Part shown: positions 52,676 to 61,046 of the stretch, piece by piece
Position numbering within the stretch: position 1 is the stretch's first letter
How the letters are laid out: each line of letters begins with the position of its first letter
NCBI GenBank assembly: GCA_964444805.1
Contig: CAYUIK010000051.1
Span: forward strand, 1-62,241
Source: RECG01 sp964444805
GTDB taxonomy: Bacteria; Bacillota_I; Bacilli_A; Acholeplasmatales; Acholeplasmataceae
Length of the DNA stretch: 62,241 nucleotides
Direction: 5' to 3'
Translations under genes and position numbers: made by a program
The notes under the pieces: model-generated
What the model saw: only the letters and a program-made list of their open reading frames with translations
Database searches by the model: none
What the model was told of the DNA's origin: nothing

Positions 52676-53329
52676 ATGAAAATCGAAATATGGTTCGACT
52701 ATCTTTGTCCTCTGAGTTATCAAAACCACAAGAACCTCGAGTTCGTCCTCGAAAACTACCACTTCGATGATCTCGAGGTTCTCTACCGAAGCTATGAGGT
52801 CATCCCCAATTTTAATATGCACGAATCCTGCACGATCTATGATGTCGTCGGCAAGCATCACGTTCTGACCTTTGAGGAAACGAGCGAACTTCTTAAAGAC
52901 ATCAGAGACGTCGACAAAGTAACCCCGGTTTCGGTGCACGATGCCCATCGCCTCTCGCACCTCGCCAAACACCAGGATAAAGCCTATGCTTTCAATAAAC
53001 GCATTTTCAAGGCGTTTTACGAGGAACACCAGGACATCAGTGACACATCCTTACTCCGCGCTCTCGCTCTAGAAATCGGTCTCAATGAAGAAGAGGTCGA
53101 TGACGTCCTCGAATCGACGCGATACCAACATGCCGTCGCATGCAATCGTGAGAACGCCATTTTAAAAGGCATTCACGAGATTCCCTACATGCGTATCAAC
53201 AAGCAAATGAGATTGTCGGGACTACAAACGATCAAGGACCTCATCACCTGTCTGAATCGCGCCCTCTATATCGAGAATTCGAGCGAATACTGCGAAGGCG
53301 ATAACTGTATGAGGAAGAAGACTCGCTGA
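52676..53329 (+). CDS. DsbA-family (FrnE-like) oxidoreductase with altered active site
   Basis: A 217-residue thioredoxin-fold protein of the FrnE type, without a signal peptide. The active site is CPLS (DYLCPLSYQ) where CPWC or similar is usual, so the second Cys is missing. A C-terminal CEGDNC pair remains. It may be a thiol-independent isomerase or bind an acyl or thiol substrate. It starts 4 bases after the transporter and ends in a terminator holding its stop codon. Confidence 0.85.
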   Translation: MKIEIWFDYLCPLSYQNHKNLEFVLENYHFDDLEVLYRSYEVIPNFNMHESCTIYDVVGKHHVLTFEETSELLKDIRDVDKVTPVSVHDAHRLSHLAKHQDKAYAFNKRIFKAFYEEHQDISDTSLLRALALEIGLNEEEVDDVLESTRYQHAVACNRENAILKGIHEIPYMRINKQMRLSGLQTIKDLITCLNRALYIENSSEYCEGDNCMRKKTR

Positions 53330-53339
53330 GTCTTTTTTT
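53318..53339 (+). terminator. Terminator containing the stop codon of the DsbA-like gene
   Basis: AAGACTC (53318-53324), loop GCT and GAGTCTT (53328-53334), then Ts to 53339. TGA 53327-53329 spans loop and stem. Confidence 0.85.
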
Positions 53340-53365
53340 CTCGTTTTAACAAGCAACGATACCCC

Positions 53366-53384
53366 TTCATCTCTTTGAGATGAA
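53366..53384. repeat. Hairpin-forming inverted repeat upstream of jetA
   Basis: TTCATCTC, TTT, GAGATGAA is a perfect 8-bp dyad in the 221-base gap before the jet operon. No T run follows. Apart from this, the preceding terminator and the promoter, nothing else is seen in the gap. Confidence 0.35.
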
Positions 53385-53485
53385 ATAAAAGAACGCATTT
53401 TCTTTGCCCATGAGCGAAATCGGGTAATATTTTTAGGCGAAAAACGTTCGAATAAACGGAAAAGGGCGGAAAATGCCGTAAAACG

Positions 53486-53494
53486 TGATACAAT
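53486..53494 (+). promoter_or_regulatory. Extended -10 promoter of the jetABC-pepC operon
   Basis: TGATACAAT (53486-53494) is an extended -10; a leader of about 50 bases follows, with AAAGGAGA before the jetA ATG. Confidence 0.5.
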
Positions 53495-53550
53495 ATAGAG
53501 TGTTAACGGCAACACATATTACTTTTTCATTAAGTTCAAAGGAGACATCG

Positions 53551-54933
53551 ATGGCACATTTATTTGAAACCATCCACAACAATTTTTTCAGTGTCCTCGC
53601 CTCGCCCAACAAGAATACGTACATCGACTGCATCTTCGTCATCTATCACGCCCTCGATAGCATCGAGGACGCTTTTCAAGGTGACCGAGAATTCGTTATT
53701 CAAAGATTGATCGACTATTTTGATGATCAGCCTGGTGATGACTTCGTCGACGTCGACGAAGGCGAATCCGCCAAAACGAGTCGCCAAAAGGCCGTGCACG
53801 TTTTGAGCATTCTCAAAAAGAACGGCTGGCTCGGCGAGGAAGAACTCGGCGACTACAAGACGTCGATCAATCTCTTCGACTATTCGATCAAGATCATCGA
53901 CGTACTCGAGAACATCGTTAATTTCACGCAAAACGAATACACGGGTGAGATCTTCACCGTGTATTCGCTTCTTTCCTCGTTCCATATCGATGAAGGAATC
54001 GGTGTGATCGAACAGGCGTATCAAAAAACGAACGACATGATCCGCAAGCTCAAGACGCTGAAAGCCAATATTTACCGCTATTATTACGACATCACCAAAA
54101 AGCGATCGAAAAACGACCTGCAGCAACTCCTTGAGAAACTGCTCGTCGAATACAAACAGGATTTCTTCGATTCGGCTTATTACAATCTTAAGACGACCGA
54201 CAGTCTTCCGCGCTACAAGCGCGCGATTCTCTCCGCGATTTCCAACGTCATCAACGATCCCGAAACGATGGACCTGCTCGCGAAAAACGCTCAGACGATC
54301 AAGCGGATCGAGGATTACAATGACGCGTTCATCTATGTCGAGGATCGTCTAAGATACATCACGGATAGTTTCAGTGCACTCGAGTTTTTGATTCTCGCGA
54401 TCGACCGGAAAAATGAGCAATACATCAGTGCGGCGGCATCGAAGATTCTTTTCCTGACGAATCGATCCGATGACATCGAAGGTATTTTCAATCGGTTTTT
54501 CCAGGTCGTTCTGAAACAAAAGGATGTCGAATACAATCGCTTTGTCCGACTCATTCAGATGAAAAACTTAGATACTCAGTCACTCTACAATCAAAGACGT
54601 ACCCGTCAGGAGGTCATTCCGGAGGAACTGATCTTCGATGAGGACATGATTTCCGCGGATTACCGGCAACAAAAAGTGCGCGATCTTCTCAAGAACAACA
54701 TTTACGGCAAGCGCGAGATCGACCGTTATGTCAAAAACCTCCTCAAAAATCGCTCGGCGATGGAAGCATCCGAAGTTCCGCTTGACACCCAGGAGGACTA
54801 CGTGAAACTCATTTTGATCTTCATGTATTCCAAGTCGATCGGCATGCACTATGAGATCGAACTGCTCGGACGCGAGTGTATGATCAACCATATCCGGTTT
54901 CAAAATTTCATGATCAAGGAGTATAGGGGATGA
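53551..54933 (+). CDS. jetA: JetA-like condensin subunit (Wadjet/MksF-like)
   Basis: A 460-residue mainly helical protein that resembles the JetA family earlier called DUF5716. JetA is the kleisin-like subunit that bridges the SMC heads of the Wadjet complex. Recognisable parts are the N-terminal MAHLFETIHNNFFSVLASPNKNTYIDCIFVIYHAL and the C-terminal winged-helix-like end. The evidence is strongest from context: it is directly coupled by ATGA to a DUF4194 protein and then an SMC-like ATPase, the fixed jetA-jetB-jetC order. Confidence 0.82.
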   Translation: MAHLFETIHNNFFSVLASPNKNTYIDCIFVIYHALDSIEDAFQGDREFVIQRLIDYFDDQPGDDFVDVDEGESAKTSRQKAVHVLSILKKNGWLGEEELGDYKTSINLFDYSIKIIDVLENIVNFTQNEYTGEIFTVYSLLSSFHIDEGIGVIEQAYQKTNDMIRKLKTLKANIYRYYYDITKKRSKNDLQQLLEKLLVEYKQDFFDSAYYNLKTTDSLPRYKRAILSAISNVINDPETMDLLAKNAQTIKRIEDYNDAFIYVEDRLRYITDSFSALEFLILAIDRKNEQYISAAASKILFLTNRSDDIEGIFNRFFQVVLKQKDVEYNRFVRLIQMKNLDTQSLYNQRRTRQEVIPEELIFDEDMISADYRQQKVRDLLKNNIYGKREIDRYVKNLLKNRSAMEASEVPLDTQEDYVKLILIFMYSKSIGMHYEIELLGRECMINHIRFQNFMIKEYRG

Positions 54934-55568
54934 ACAAATCGAAAGCTTTAACCCAGTTCCACGAGCAATATGCTACGCTCAAGGAAGGGGAGAAAACCAT
55001 CTTTTCCCGTATCGTCAACAAGCTCTTGCAAGTGAACTTTCTGACGCGTCGCAAAGTCGGCGATACGAACGACTATCGTTTCATTCTCGCTTACAAGGAG
55101 AGTTTCGAGGCGTTTTTCGCCCTCATCGATTTCGAACTCTTGATCGCGCGTGAATACGAAGTCGTCTACATCGAAAACGTCAACCTGTTCAATCACATGC
55201 GCCTTAGAAAGACGGAAAGCGTGATGACGCTCGTCATTCGCATCCTCTATCAACGGAAGATGGATCTCGTCACGCTCGATGAGGACGTCGAGATCTATTT
55301 ACATGAAATCCATGCCGAACTGACCAGAATCGGTTATCTCGACCACAAGCGCATTACGAAGGAACAGCTTCGCCCGGCACTTTCTTTCTTGAGAAGTTAC
55401 AATATCATCGATTATATCGATCGGGGACTTCATGACGACGCCCGGATTAAGATCTACCCGACGATCCTGTTCGTAACGAATTTGGACAATATCAAGGAAG
55501 TCGTTGCCAAACTCGACAGTTACGTTGAAGGAGGTGGGGATAGCGATGAAGAAACTGACGAAGATTAA
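54930..55568 (+). CDS. jetB: JetB-like condensin subunit (DUF4194, MksE-like)
   Basis: A 212-residue DUF4194-type protein with tandem winged helices, a KITE-like dimer subunit that binds the kleisin (JetB in Wadjet, MksE in Mks). Family features include IFSRIVNKLLQVNFLTRRK, IENVNLFNHMRLRKTESVMTLVIRILYQRK and IYPTILFVTNLDNI. The end is very acidic (GGGDSDEETDED). It overlaps jetA by 4 bases and jetC by 23. Confidence 0.85.
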   Translation: MNKSKALTQFHEQYATLKEGEKTIFSRIVNKLLQVNFLTRRKVGDTNDYRFILAYKESFEAFFALIDFELLIAREYEVVYIENVNLFNHMRLRKTESVMTLVIRILYQRKMDLVTLDEDVEIYLHEIHAELTRIGYLDHKRITKEQLRPALSFLRSYNIIDYIDRGLHDDARIKIYPTILFVTNLDNIKEVVAKLDSYVEGGGDSDEETDED

Positions 55569-58500
55569 ACTCGTAAACTGGCATCTTTTCAGCAATGAAA
55601 CGATCGATATCAAGGACAACGCCCTGATCTCGGGGGAAAACGGATCGGGGAAATCCACGCTTCTCGATGCCATGCAGTTCATGCTTGTCGGCGGCCGCGG
55701 GGGAACGAAATTCAACGTCGCCGCGACCGATGATGCCAAGCGGACGCTCGAAGGTTATGTTCGTGGTCGAATCGGTGCTGAAAACAAGGAGTTTCTCAGA
55801 AATGGGGACGTCGTGTGCCACGTCGCACTCGAGTTCTTCGACGAGCAAACCAAACAGTTCAGCATCATCGGATGTCTCTTGGACCTTCCCAAGACGGCGG
55901 CCCTCAAGGAAAAATTTTATATTCTCGAGGACGTCTCGATTCACGACGACCTGTTCTTGAAAAAGAAATATCCCCGCGACTACAAGGATATGAAAAGTCA
56001 CTTCAAGTCGCTCAATCTCGAGCTCAATCCCTTCGAATCGAAGAAAGCCTATCGGGCTGCGCTCGCTCGGTTTTTCGGCATGGATGCCAGAAAGTATGCC
56101 AAGATTTTGCCGAAAGCGCTCGCTTTCCGCTCGATTGACCTCCAGGCTTTCGTCTTCGAATTCCTTTTGGACGATGATCCGATCGACATCCAGTCGCTAA
56201 AAAACAACGTCGCCCAGCTCAAAAAAGTCGAAGAACAGATCCGAAACGATCGGGAACGACTCGAAAAACTCGATGAGATCATCAAGACGGGTGAGGACAT
56301 CGAGTTCAACCGCAATCAGCGCTCGATCAATGAGCTCATCGATCAGCTGAACTGGGTTGAAAAACGGGAACAATTCATCAAGGAAAACGAAAACAAACTG
56401 ACGACGATCGAACAGAGACTCGAATACTTGCGGGAACAGAAAGCGCATATCGACGAACAGATCGATGAAAGCGACCAGACGATTTTGAACCTGGAACGCG
56501 CGAAAAACGACAACGACTTGAGTCGAACGCTGACATCCTATCAGGAGGCCTTGGAAAAGAAGGCCGCCGAATACGAGTCCCAGAAGGAAATACTCAAGCA
56601 GGTCAAGGAAATGCTCGACAACGAGTTCGACACGATGAAAGAACTCGTCAACCTGATGCCCGTGACCGCGATCAAGAGTTTCGTAAATTTCTACCAGAGC
56701 AATCAGGACAAGATGAATACCGCCGAACTTACGAATCAACTTACGACACTCGCAGCTGAAGTCACGGCCTATGGCCAAGCCTATCACACGGAAAAGGACA
56801 AGATCGAACACGAAAAACGAGAACTTTCCGAAGAGATGCGCGTCACCCAAGGTAAACTGAACAAACTCAACCGGTACGTCAAGACGTATCCGTTCTACGT
56901 CGAAAGTCTTCTCAACGCGCTCAATGACGGGCTCTCCGAGCACTACCATAAGGATGTTCGTGTCCGTCCTCTTTGTGAACTGATCGAAGTCAATGACGAA
57001 CACTGGCGAAATGCCCTCGAAGGATTTCTCAATACGCAACGATTCGACATCATCGTCGATCCCGATTATTTCAACGATGCCTTGGACATCTACGAACGGG
57101 TCAAGACGGAATTGCGGATTTACGGGGTCGGTCTGGTCAATACGAGGAAGCTCGAACGTTATGATAAGATCACGCCGGGTTCACTCGCCGAAAAGATCAC
57201 GACCGATTATCGCTATGCCCGCAATTACGTCAATATGCTGCTCAATTCGGTCCAGTGCGTCGAAAACGTCCATGACTTGAAAAATTATCATCGCTCGATC
57301 ACGCCGACATGCATGACCTATAGTAACTATACGGCCCGTCAGATCAATCCGCGCGCCTATGAGGTTCCCTATATCGGACAAGAGGCTACGCTCATGCAGA
57401 TCAAGCTTGAGACCAACCATATCAAGGGCCTCGAAAGCAAGATGGATGATCTCTACCGGTTGACGGATAAGAACGATCGCATCATTCGTCTGCTCGCCCG
57501 TTCGAGAAGTAACCAACTCGTCCACCAAAACCAGATTCGCTTTTTCGAGCAAATCCGGCAGACGCGTCGGGAGTTCACGCAGATCGAAGAGAAACTCAAT
57601 CAACTCGAAAAGAACAAGGACCTCGCCGAACTCGAAGCGCAGATCGATCGCGAAAAGGAATCCAGACGGCAACTCAGACTTAATTCCGAAGAAATTATCG
57701 GTGAAATCGCAACGAAGCGCGAGGATCGCCAACGCGTGCGTGATTACATCGAAGAAATCAAGGAAAAACTCGATGAATTTGCCGTTCGCCAAAAGGAACT
57801 TGCGGCGAAACATCCGGAAAAGCTGAGCGCCGCGAACACCCAGTTCTACGCCCTCAAACTCAAGTTCAAACAGGATCACGACGAGATTACGACTTTCCTC
57901 GCCAAGTCCTCGACGTCGCTCGCCACCCAGATTACCAAGGGCGAGGCGAACATCGTGAACCTGATGAAAGGGTTCATCATCGCCTACCACTTCGGGGCGT
58001 CACCGACACTCGAAGACCTCGTGAAGTTCGAACAGGAAGCGACGATCATCCGCGACAATAACTTGGTCCGCTACGAACAGGAAGCGATCGAACTCAGAAG
58101 AAACTCCGAGATCAGCTTCAAAGAAGAGTTCGTCAACAAGCTGCGCGCGTCGATCGAAAACGCCCAGCAACAGATCGCCGACTTAAACGTCGCTCTAAGC
58201 GGAAAAACGTTCGGTAGCGATTCCTATCAGCTTTTATGCGAGGCCAGCGACGTACCCGAATACAAGATGTATTACGACATGATCATGGGAAACGATTCGG
58301 TTTCGAAGCATACGCTCTTTACCGAAGGTCTCAGCAAGAAGAACGAATCCATTTTGATGGAACTCTTCGACAAGATCGCCTCGAACGATCCCGAACACGA
58401 TCAACTCACATACCAATTTCTCGACTACCGAAACTACATGTCCTATGACATCGAAGTTACGAACCTGAACGGCAACAAATCCTACTTCTCGAAAGTGTCC

Positions 58501-58824
58501 AAGGAGAAGAGCGGGGGCGAAACGCAGGTACCGTTCTATATCGTCATCGCGGCGTCTTTCCAACAACTCCTTACCAAGAACAAGCGGATCGATTCCGGTT
58601 GTATCGTCCTCTTCGACGAGGCCTTCAACAACATGGATGAGAGCAGGATCGACGCGATGATGAAGTTCTATAACAGTTTGAGCATTCAATTGCTGATTGC
58701 GGTACCGCCACAGCGCGTATCGAATATCATCGATTACGTCAGCACGAGCCTCGTTGTCGTCAAGGATAACGATTACGCGATCGTCGAATCGTTTAAAGAC
58801 GAACGCGAGTTGAGACTATTATGA
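55546..58824 (+). CDS. jetC: JetC-like SMC ATPase (MukB/MksB-like)
   Basis: A 1092-residue SMC-type ATPase. The Walker A is ISGENGSGKSTLL (residues 30-37 core), followed by two long coiled-coil arms (about 225-440 and 630-850) around a hinge-like globular region (about 440-620). The C-terminal head has signature SGGETQVPFYIVIAAS (near 988) and Walker B GCIVLFDEAFNNMD (near 1020). All ATPase motifs look intact. Wadjet JetC and condensin MksB share this layout. GGAGGTGG is 8-9 bases before the ATG. The expected JetD nuclease gene does not follow: pepC starts 19 bases later. Confidence 0.9.
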   Translation: MKKLTKIKLVNWHLFSNETIDIKDNALISGENGSGKSTLLDAMQFMLVGGRGGTKFNVAATDDAKRTLEGYVRGRIGAENKEFLRNGDVVCHVALEFFDEQTKQFSIIGCLLDLPKTAALKEKFYILEDVSIHDDLFLKKKYPRDYKDMKSHFKSLNLELNPFESKKAYRAALARFFGMDARKYAKILPKALAFRSIDLQAFVFEFLLDDDPIDIQSLKNNVAQLKKVEEQIRNDRERLEKLDEIIKTGEDIEFNRNQRSINELIDQLNWVEKREQFIKENENKLTTIEQRLEYLREQKAHIDEQIDESDQTILNLERAKNDNDLSRTLTSYQEALEKKAAEYESQKEILKQVKEMLDNEFDTMKELVNLMPVTAIKSFVNFYQSNQDKMNTAELTNQLTTLAAEVTAYGQAYHTEKDKIEHEKRELSEEMRVTQGKLNKLNRYVKTYPFYVESLLNALNDGLSEHYHKDVRVRPLCELIEVNDEHWRNALEGFLNTQRFDIIVDPDYFNDALDIYERVKTELRIYGVGLVNTRKLERYDKITPGSLAEKITTDYRYARNYVNMLLNSVQCVENVHDLKNYHRSITPTCMTYSNYTARQINPRAYEVPYIGQEATLMQIKLETNHIKGLESKMDDLYRLTDKNDRIIRLLARSRSNQLVHQNQIRFFEQIRQTRREFTQIEEKLNQLEKNKDLAELEAQIDREKESRRQLRLNSEEIIGEIATKREDRQRVRDYIEEIKEKLDEFAVRQKELAAKHPEKLSAANTQFYALKLKFKQDHDEITTFLAKSSTSLATQITKGEANIVNLMKGFIIAYHFGASPTLEDLVKFEQEATIIRDNNLVRYEQEAIELRRNSEISFKEEFVNKLRASIENAQQQIADLNVALSGKTFGSDSYQLLCEASDVPEYKMYYDMIMGNDSVSKHTLFTEGLSKKNESILMELFDKIASNDPEHDQLTYQFLDYRNYMSYDIEVTNLNGNKSYFSKVSKEKSGGETQVPFYIVIAASFQQLLTKNKRIDSGCIVLFDEAFNNMDESRIDAMMKFYNSLSIQLLIAVPPQRVSNIIDYVSTSLVVVKDNDYAIVESFKDERELRLL

Positions 58825-58843
58825 GCAAAGGAAGGGTGCAGAT

Positions 58844-60163
58844 ATGAAAGAGATCACGTTAAAAAAAACCGAATCATTACAAAAAAGCTATGACAAAAAG
58901 CCTGTTCAAAAAGCGCTCCAGCGCGTGATTATGAACAATACGCTACAAGACATCTTCGAAAAACAGGAGCGTAAGCCCGCAACGCAGTTCTATTTCTCGA
59001 ATGAGATCAAGACGCTTCCCGTGACCAATCAGAAAGCGAGCGGACGATGCTGGCTCTTTGCCGGATTGAACGTCTTGCGAGAAACCATCGCCAAGAAGTA
59101 CAATTTGAAGTCATTCGAGTTGTCACAAAACTATATCGCTTTTTGGGACAAGTTCGAAAAGATTAACTACTTCATCGAATCGATCGACGACTTTTTGGAT
59201 TGTGACCAGGATGATCGGACGCTGCAACACATTTTGAAACAGGGGATCCAGGATGGCGGCCAATGGGATATGTTCGTATCTTTAGTTGAAAAGTATGGGG
59301 TCGTACCGAAGGAACACATGGTTGAAACCGATAGCTCGGAAAAGACCAGGTTCATGAACCAGATCATCAATGTCAAACTGCGGCAGTACGCCGCGAACGC
59401 GCGCAGAGAAAAGTCGGCAGAAAAGCGTGAGAAGCTCAAAGAAAAGACATTGGAAGAGCTCTACACTTTCCTTGTTACAAATTTCGGTACACCGCCACGA
59501 CACTTCGATTTCGAATACGTCGACAAGGATGAAAACTATCACATCATCAAGGGTTTGACGCCGAAGTCGTTCTATCAGGATCACTTAGGCGATACGCTCA
59601 AAGATTACATCAGCGTCATCCACGCACCGACCAAAGACAAGCCCTATTTAAAGACCTATACGGTCGCCTATCTCGGGAATGTCGTCGGGGGAAGGGATAT
59701 CAAATATTTGAACTTGCCGATGAAAGACTTGAAAGCACTCGTCTTAAGACAACTCCTTTCCAATGAAATCGTCTGGTTCGGTTCCGATGTCGCACGCTTT
59801 GGGAATCGAACGCGTGGCTTTTGGGATGATCAGTCGTTTGACTATGAGAATATGCTCGAAATGAGCCTGCATATGACAAAAGAAGATGAACTCGATTACA
59901 GCCAAGGCGCGATGAACCACGCGATGGTGCTGACAGCGGTCAATCTCGCTGACGGGAAACCAAATCGTTGGAAGATCGAGAACAGTTGGGGTGACAAGAA
60001 CGGAGAAAAAGGTTATTTTCTAGCGAGTGATTCGTGGTTCGATCGCTACGTCTATCAAGCCGTTATTCACCGCAAGTACATGTGTGAAACACATCTCGAG
60101 GCCTGGAAAGAAGAACCGACCGTTCTAAAACCATGGGATCCGATGGGATCCTTGGCGAAATAA
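58844..60163 (+). CDS. pepC: Aminopeptidase C (bleomycin hydrolase family)
   Basis: A 439-residue C1-type cysteine aminopeptidase, usually a cytosolic hexamer. The catalytic triad is visible: Cys69 in SGRCWLFAGLN, His in MNHAMVLTAV (near 359) and Asn in WKIENSWGD (near 380). No signal peptide is present. It is the last gene of the jet transcript by spacing, with GAAGGG-type ribosome site and a terminator after it. A functional link to JetABC is not implied by the family. Confidence 0.96.
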   Translation: MKEITLKKTESLQKSYDKKPVQKALQRVIMNNTLQDIFEKQERKPATQFYFSNEIKTLPVTNQKASGRCWLFAGLNVLRETIAKKYNLKSFELSQNYIAFWDKFEKINYFIESIDDFLDCDQDDRTLQHILKQGIQDGGQWDMFVSLVEKYGVVPKEHMVETDSSEKTRFMNQIINVKLRQYAANARREKSAEKREKLKEKTLEELYTFLVTNFGTPPRHFDFEYVDKDENYHIIKGLTPKSFYQDHLGDTLKDYISVIHAPTKDKPYLKTYTVAYLGNVVGGRDIKYLNLPMKDLKALVLRQLLSNEIVWFGSDVARFGNRTRGFWDDQSFDYENMLEMSLHMTKEDELDYSQGAMNHAMVLTAVNLADGKPNRWKIENSWGDKNGEKGYFLASDSWFDRYVYQAVIHRKYMCETHLEAWKEEPTVLKPWDPMGSLAK

Positions 60164-60171
60164 GTCAAAAT

Positions 60172-60196
60172 AAAAGAGCGTCAAGCTCTTTTTTTT
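60172..60196 (+). terminator. Intrinsic terminator after pepC
   Basis: AAAAGAGC (60172-60179), 5-base loop and GCTCTTTT (60185-60192), followed by more Ts. Confidence 0.82.
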
Positions 60197-60208
60197 GTAC
60201 AATAAATT

Positions 60209-60217
60209 TGGTATAAT
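60209..60217 (+). promoter_or_regulatory. Extended -10 promoter of tRNA-Pro
   Basis: TGGTATAAT (60209-60217) lies 17 bases before the tRNA. Confidence 0.6.
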
Positions 60218-60234
60218 ATATTCGCTCGACCGTT

Positions 60235-60311
60235 CGGGACGTGGCGCAGCTTGGTAGCGCACTTGCATGGGGTGCAAGGGGTCGCAAGTTCAAATCTTGT
60301 CGTCCCGACCA
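60235..60311 (+). tRNA. tRNA-Pro (anticodon GGG)
   Basis: A complete cloverleaf: acceptor CGGGACG/CGTCCCG, D stem GCGC/GCGC, anticodon stem CTTGC/GCAAG with loop ATGGGGT (anticodon GGG), T loop TTCAAAT, discriminator A and encoded CCA. A terminator follows. Confidence 0.95.
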
Positions 60312-60322
60312 TCGGTTGTTAT

Positions 60323-60347
60323 ATGCGAATTTTATTCGCATTTTTTT
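60323..60347 (+). terminator. Intrinsic terminator after tRNA-Pro
   Basis: ATGCGAAT (60323-60330), TTT loop and ATTCGCAT (60334-60341), then Ts to 60347. Confidence 0.85.
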
Positions 60348-60362
60348 ATGTTTTAAGACGAG

Positions 60363-61046
60363 CTATTCGCTCACAAGCGAGACGTAGTCGGAGCTTAATG
60401 TAATATTGAGGTTGCCGTTTCGGACACGCAGCTCGTCGATCATCTTTTTCTGGTCGATACCCTTTTTGATCTTGATGAGATAGGTCAGTTCGAAAAGAGA
60501 ACCGAAATCGGTTGTTTTGACGCGTTGAAGCTGGAAATGATCGAGATATTTAGAGAAGATGTCATCGAAAGCGTTGGCGTAATTCAGGTTCTCAGGAACG
60601 ATGATTCGAAGTTTCGCATGGCTCGTTTTTTCCTGATCGAGATGGAACGCATTTAACAATAACAAGACGGCGGAAATGAAAGCTGTTATAACTAACGCAT
60701 AGCCGAGATAACCGAGCGCAGTCGCTAAGCCGATCCCGACTGTTGAAAGGATGTAGGCGATGTCTCTTGAGTCGGCGATGGCCGTCCGGAAACGGACGAG
60801 CGTAAAGACTCCGGCTAGGCTAAACGCCCGAGCAAGGTTGTTCGAGACGAGCATGATGATGATCGATATCACGACCGGAAGCAAGATCAGCGTCATCCGA
60901 AACGTGTGGTCATAGACCGTTTTCTTGTGCGTATAGGCGAAAACGAAGCTCATGATGAGCCCGAAGATCGTTCCCGCGCTCAGAACCAAGAGCATGTTTT
61001 CGAGTGTCAGGACACTCATGTCAAGCGTGATATAGAAGATCATCAT
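60363..61046 (-). CDS. DUF4956 membrane protein
   Basis: A 227-residue protein with four hydrophobic helices (about 13-35, 48-68, 70-85, 100-130) and a cytosolic C-terminal domain. AGVFTLVRFRTAIADSRDIAYILSTVGIGLATALGYLGYA is the hallmark of DUF4956. These genes regularly accompany VTC-domain polyphosphate polymerases, and here the two overlap by 26 bases. CAGGAGGG precedes the ATG. Confidence 0.88.
   Translation of the reverse strand: MMIFYITLDMSVLTLENMLLVLSAGTIFGLIMSFVFAYTHKKTVYDHTFRMTLILLPVVISIIIMLVSNNLARAFSLAGVFTLVRFRTAIADSRDIAYILSTVGIGLATALGYLGYALVITAFISAVLLLLNAFHLDQEKTSHAKLRIIVPENLNYANAFDDIFSKYLDHFQLQRVKTTDFGSLFELTYLIKIKKGIDQKKMIDELRVRNGNLNITLSSDYVSLVSE

Noticed and set aside
53366..53384. 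Hairpin before jetA as a terminator
   Set aside because: No T run follows on either strand; the real terminator of the upstream gene is at 53318-53339.
56197..57039. 280-codon frame antisense to jetC
   Set aside because: Shadow of a coiled-coil coding region; its Phe/Leu-rich sequence mirrors Glu/Lys codons.
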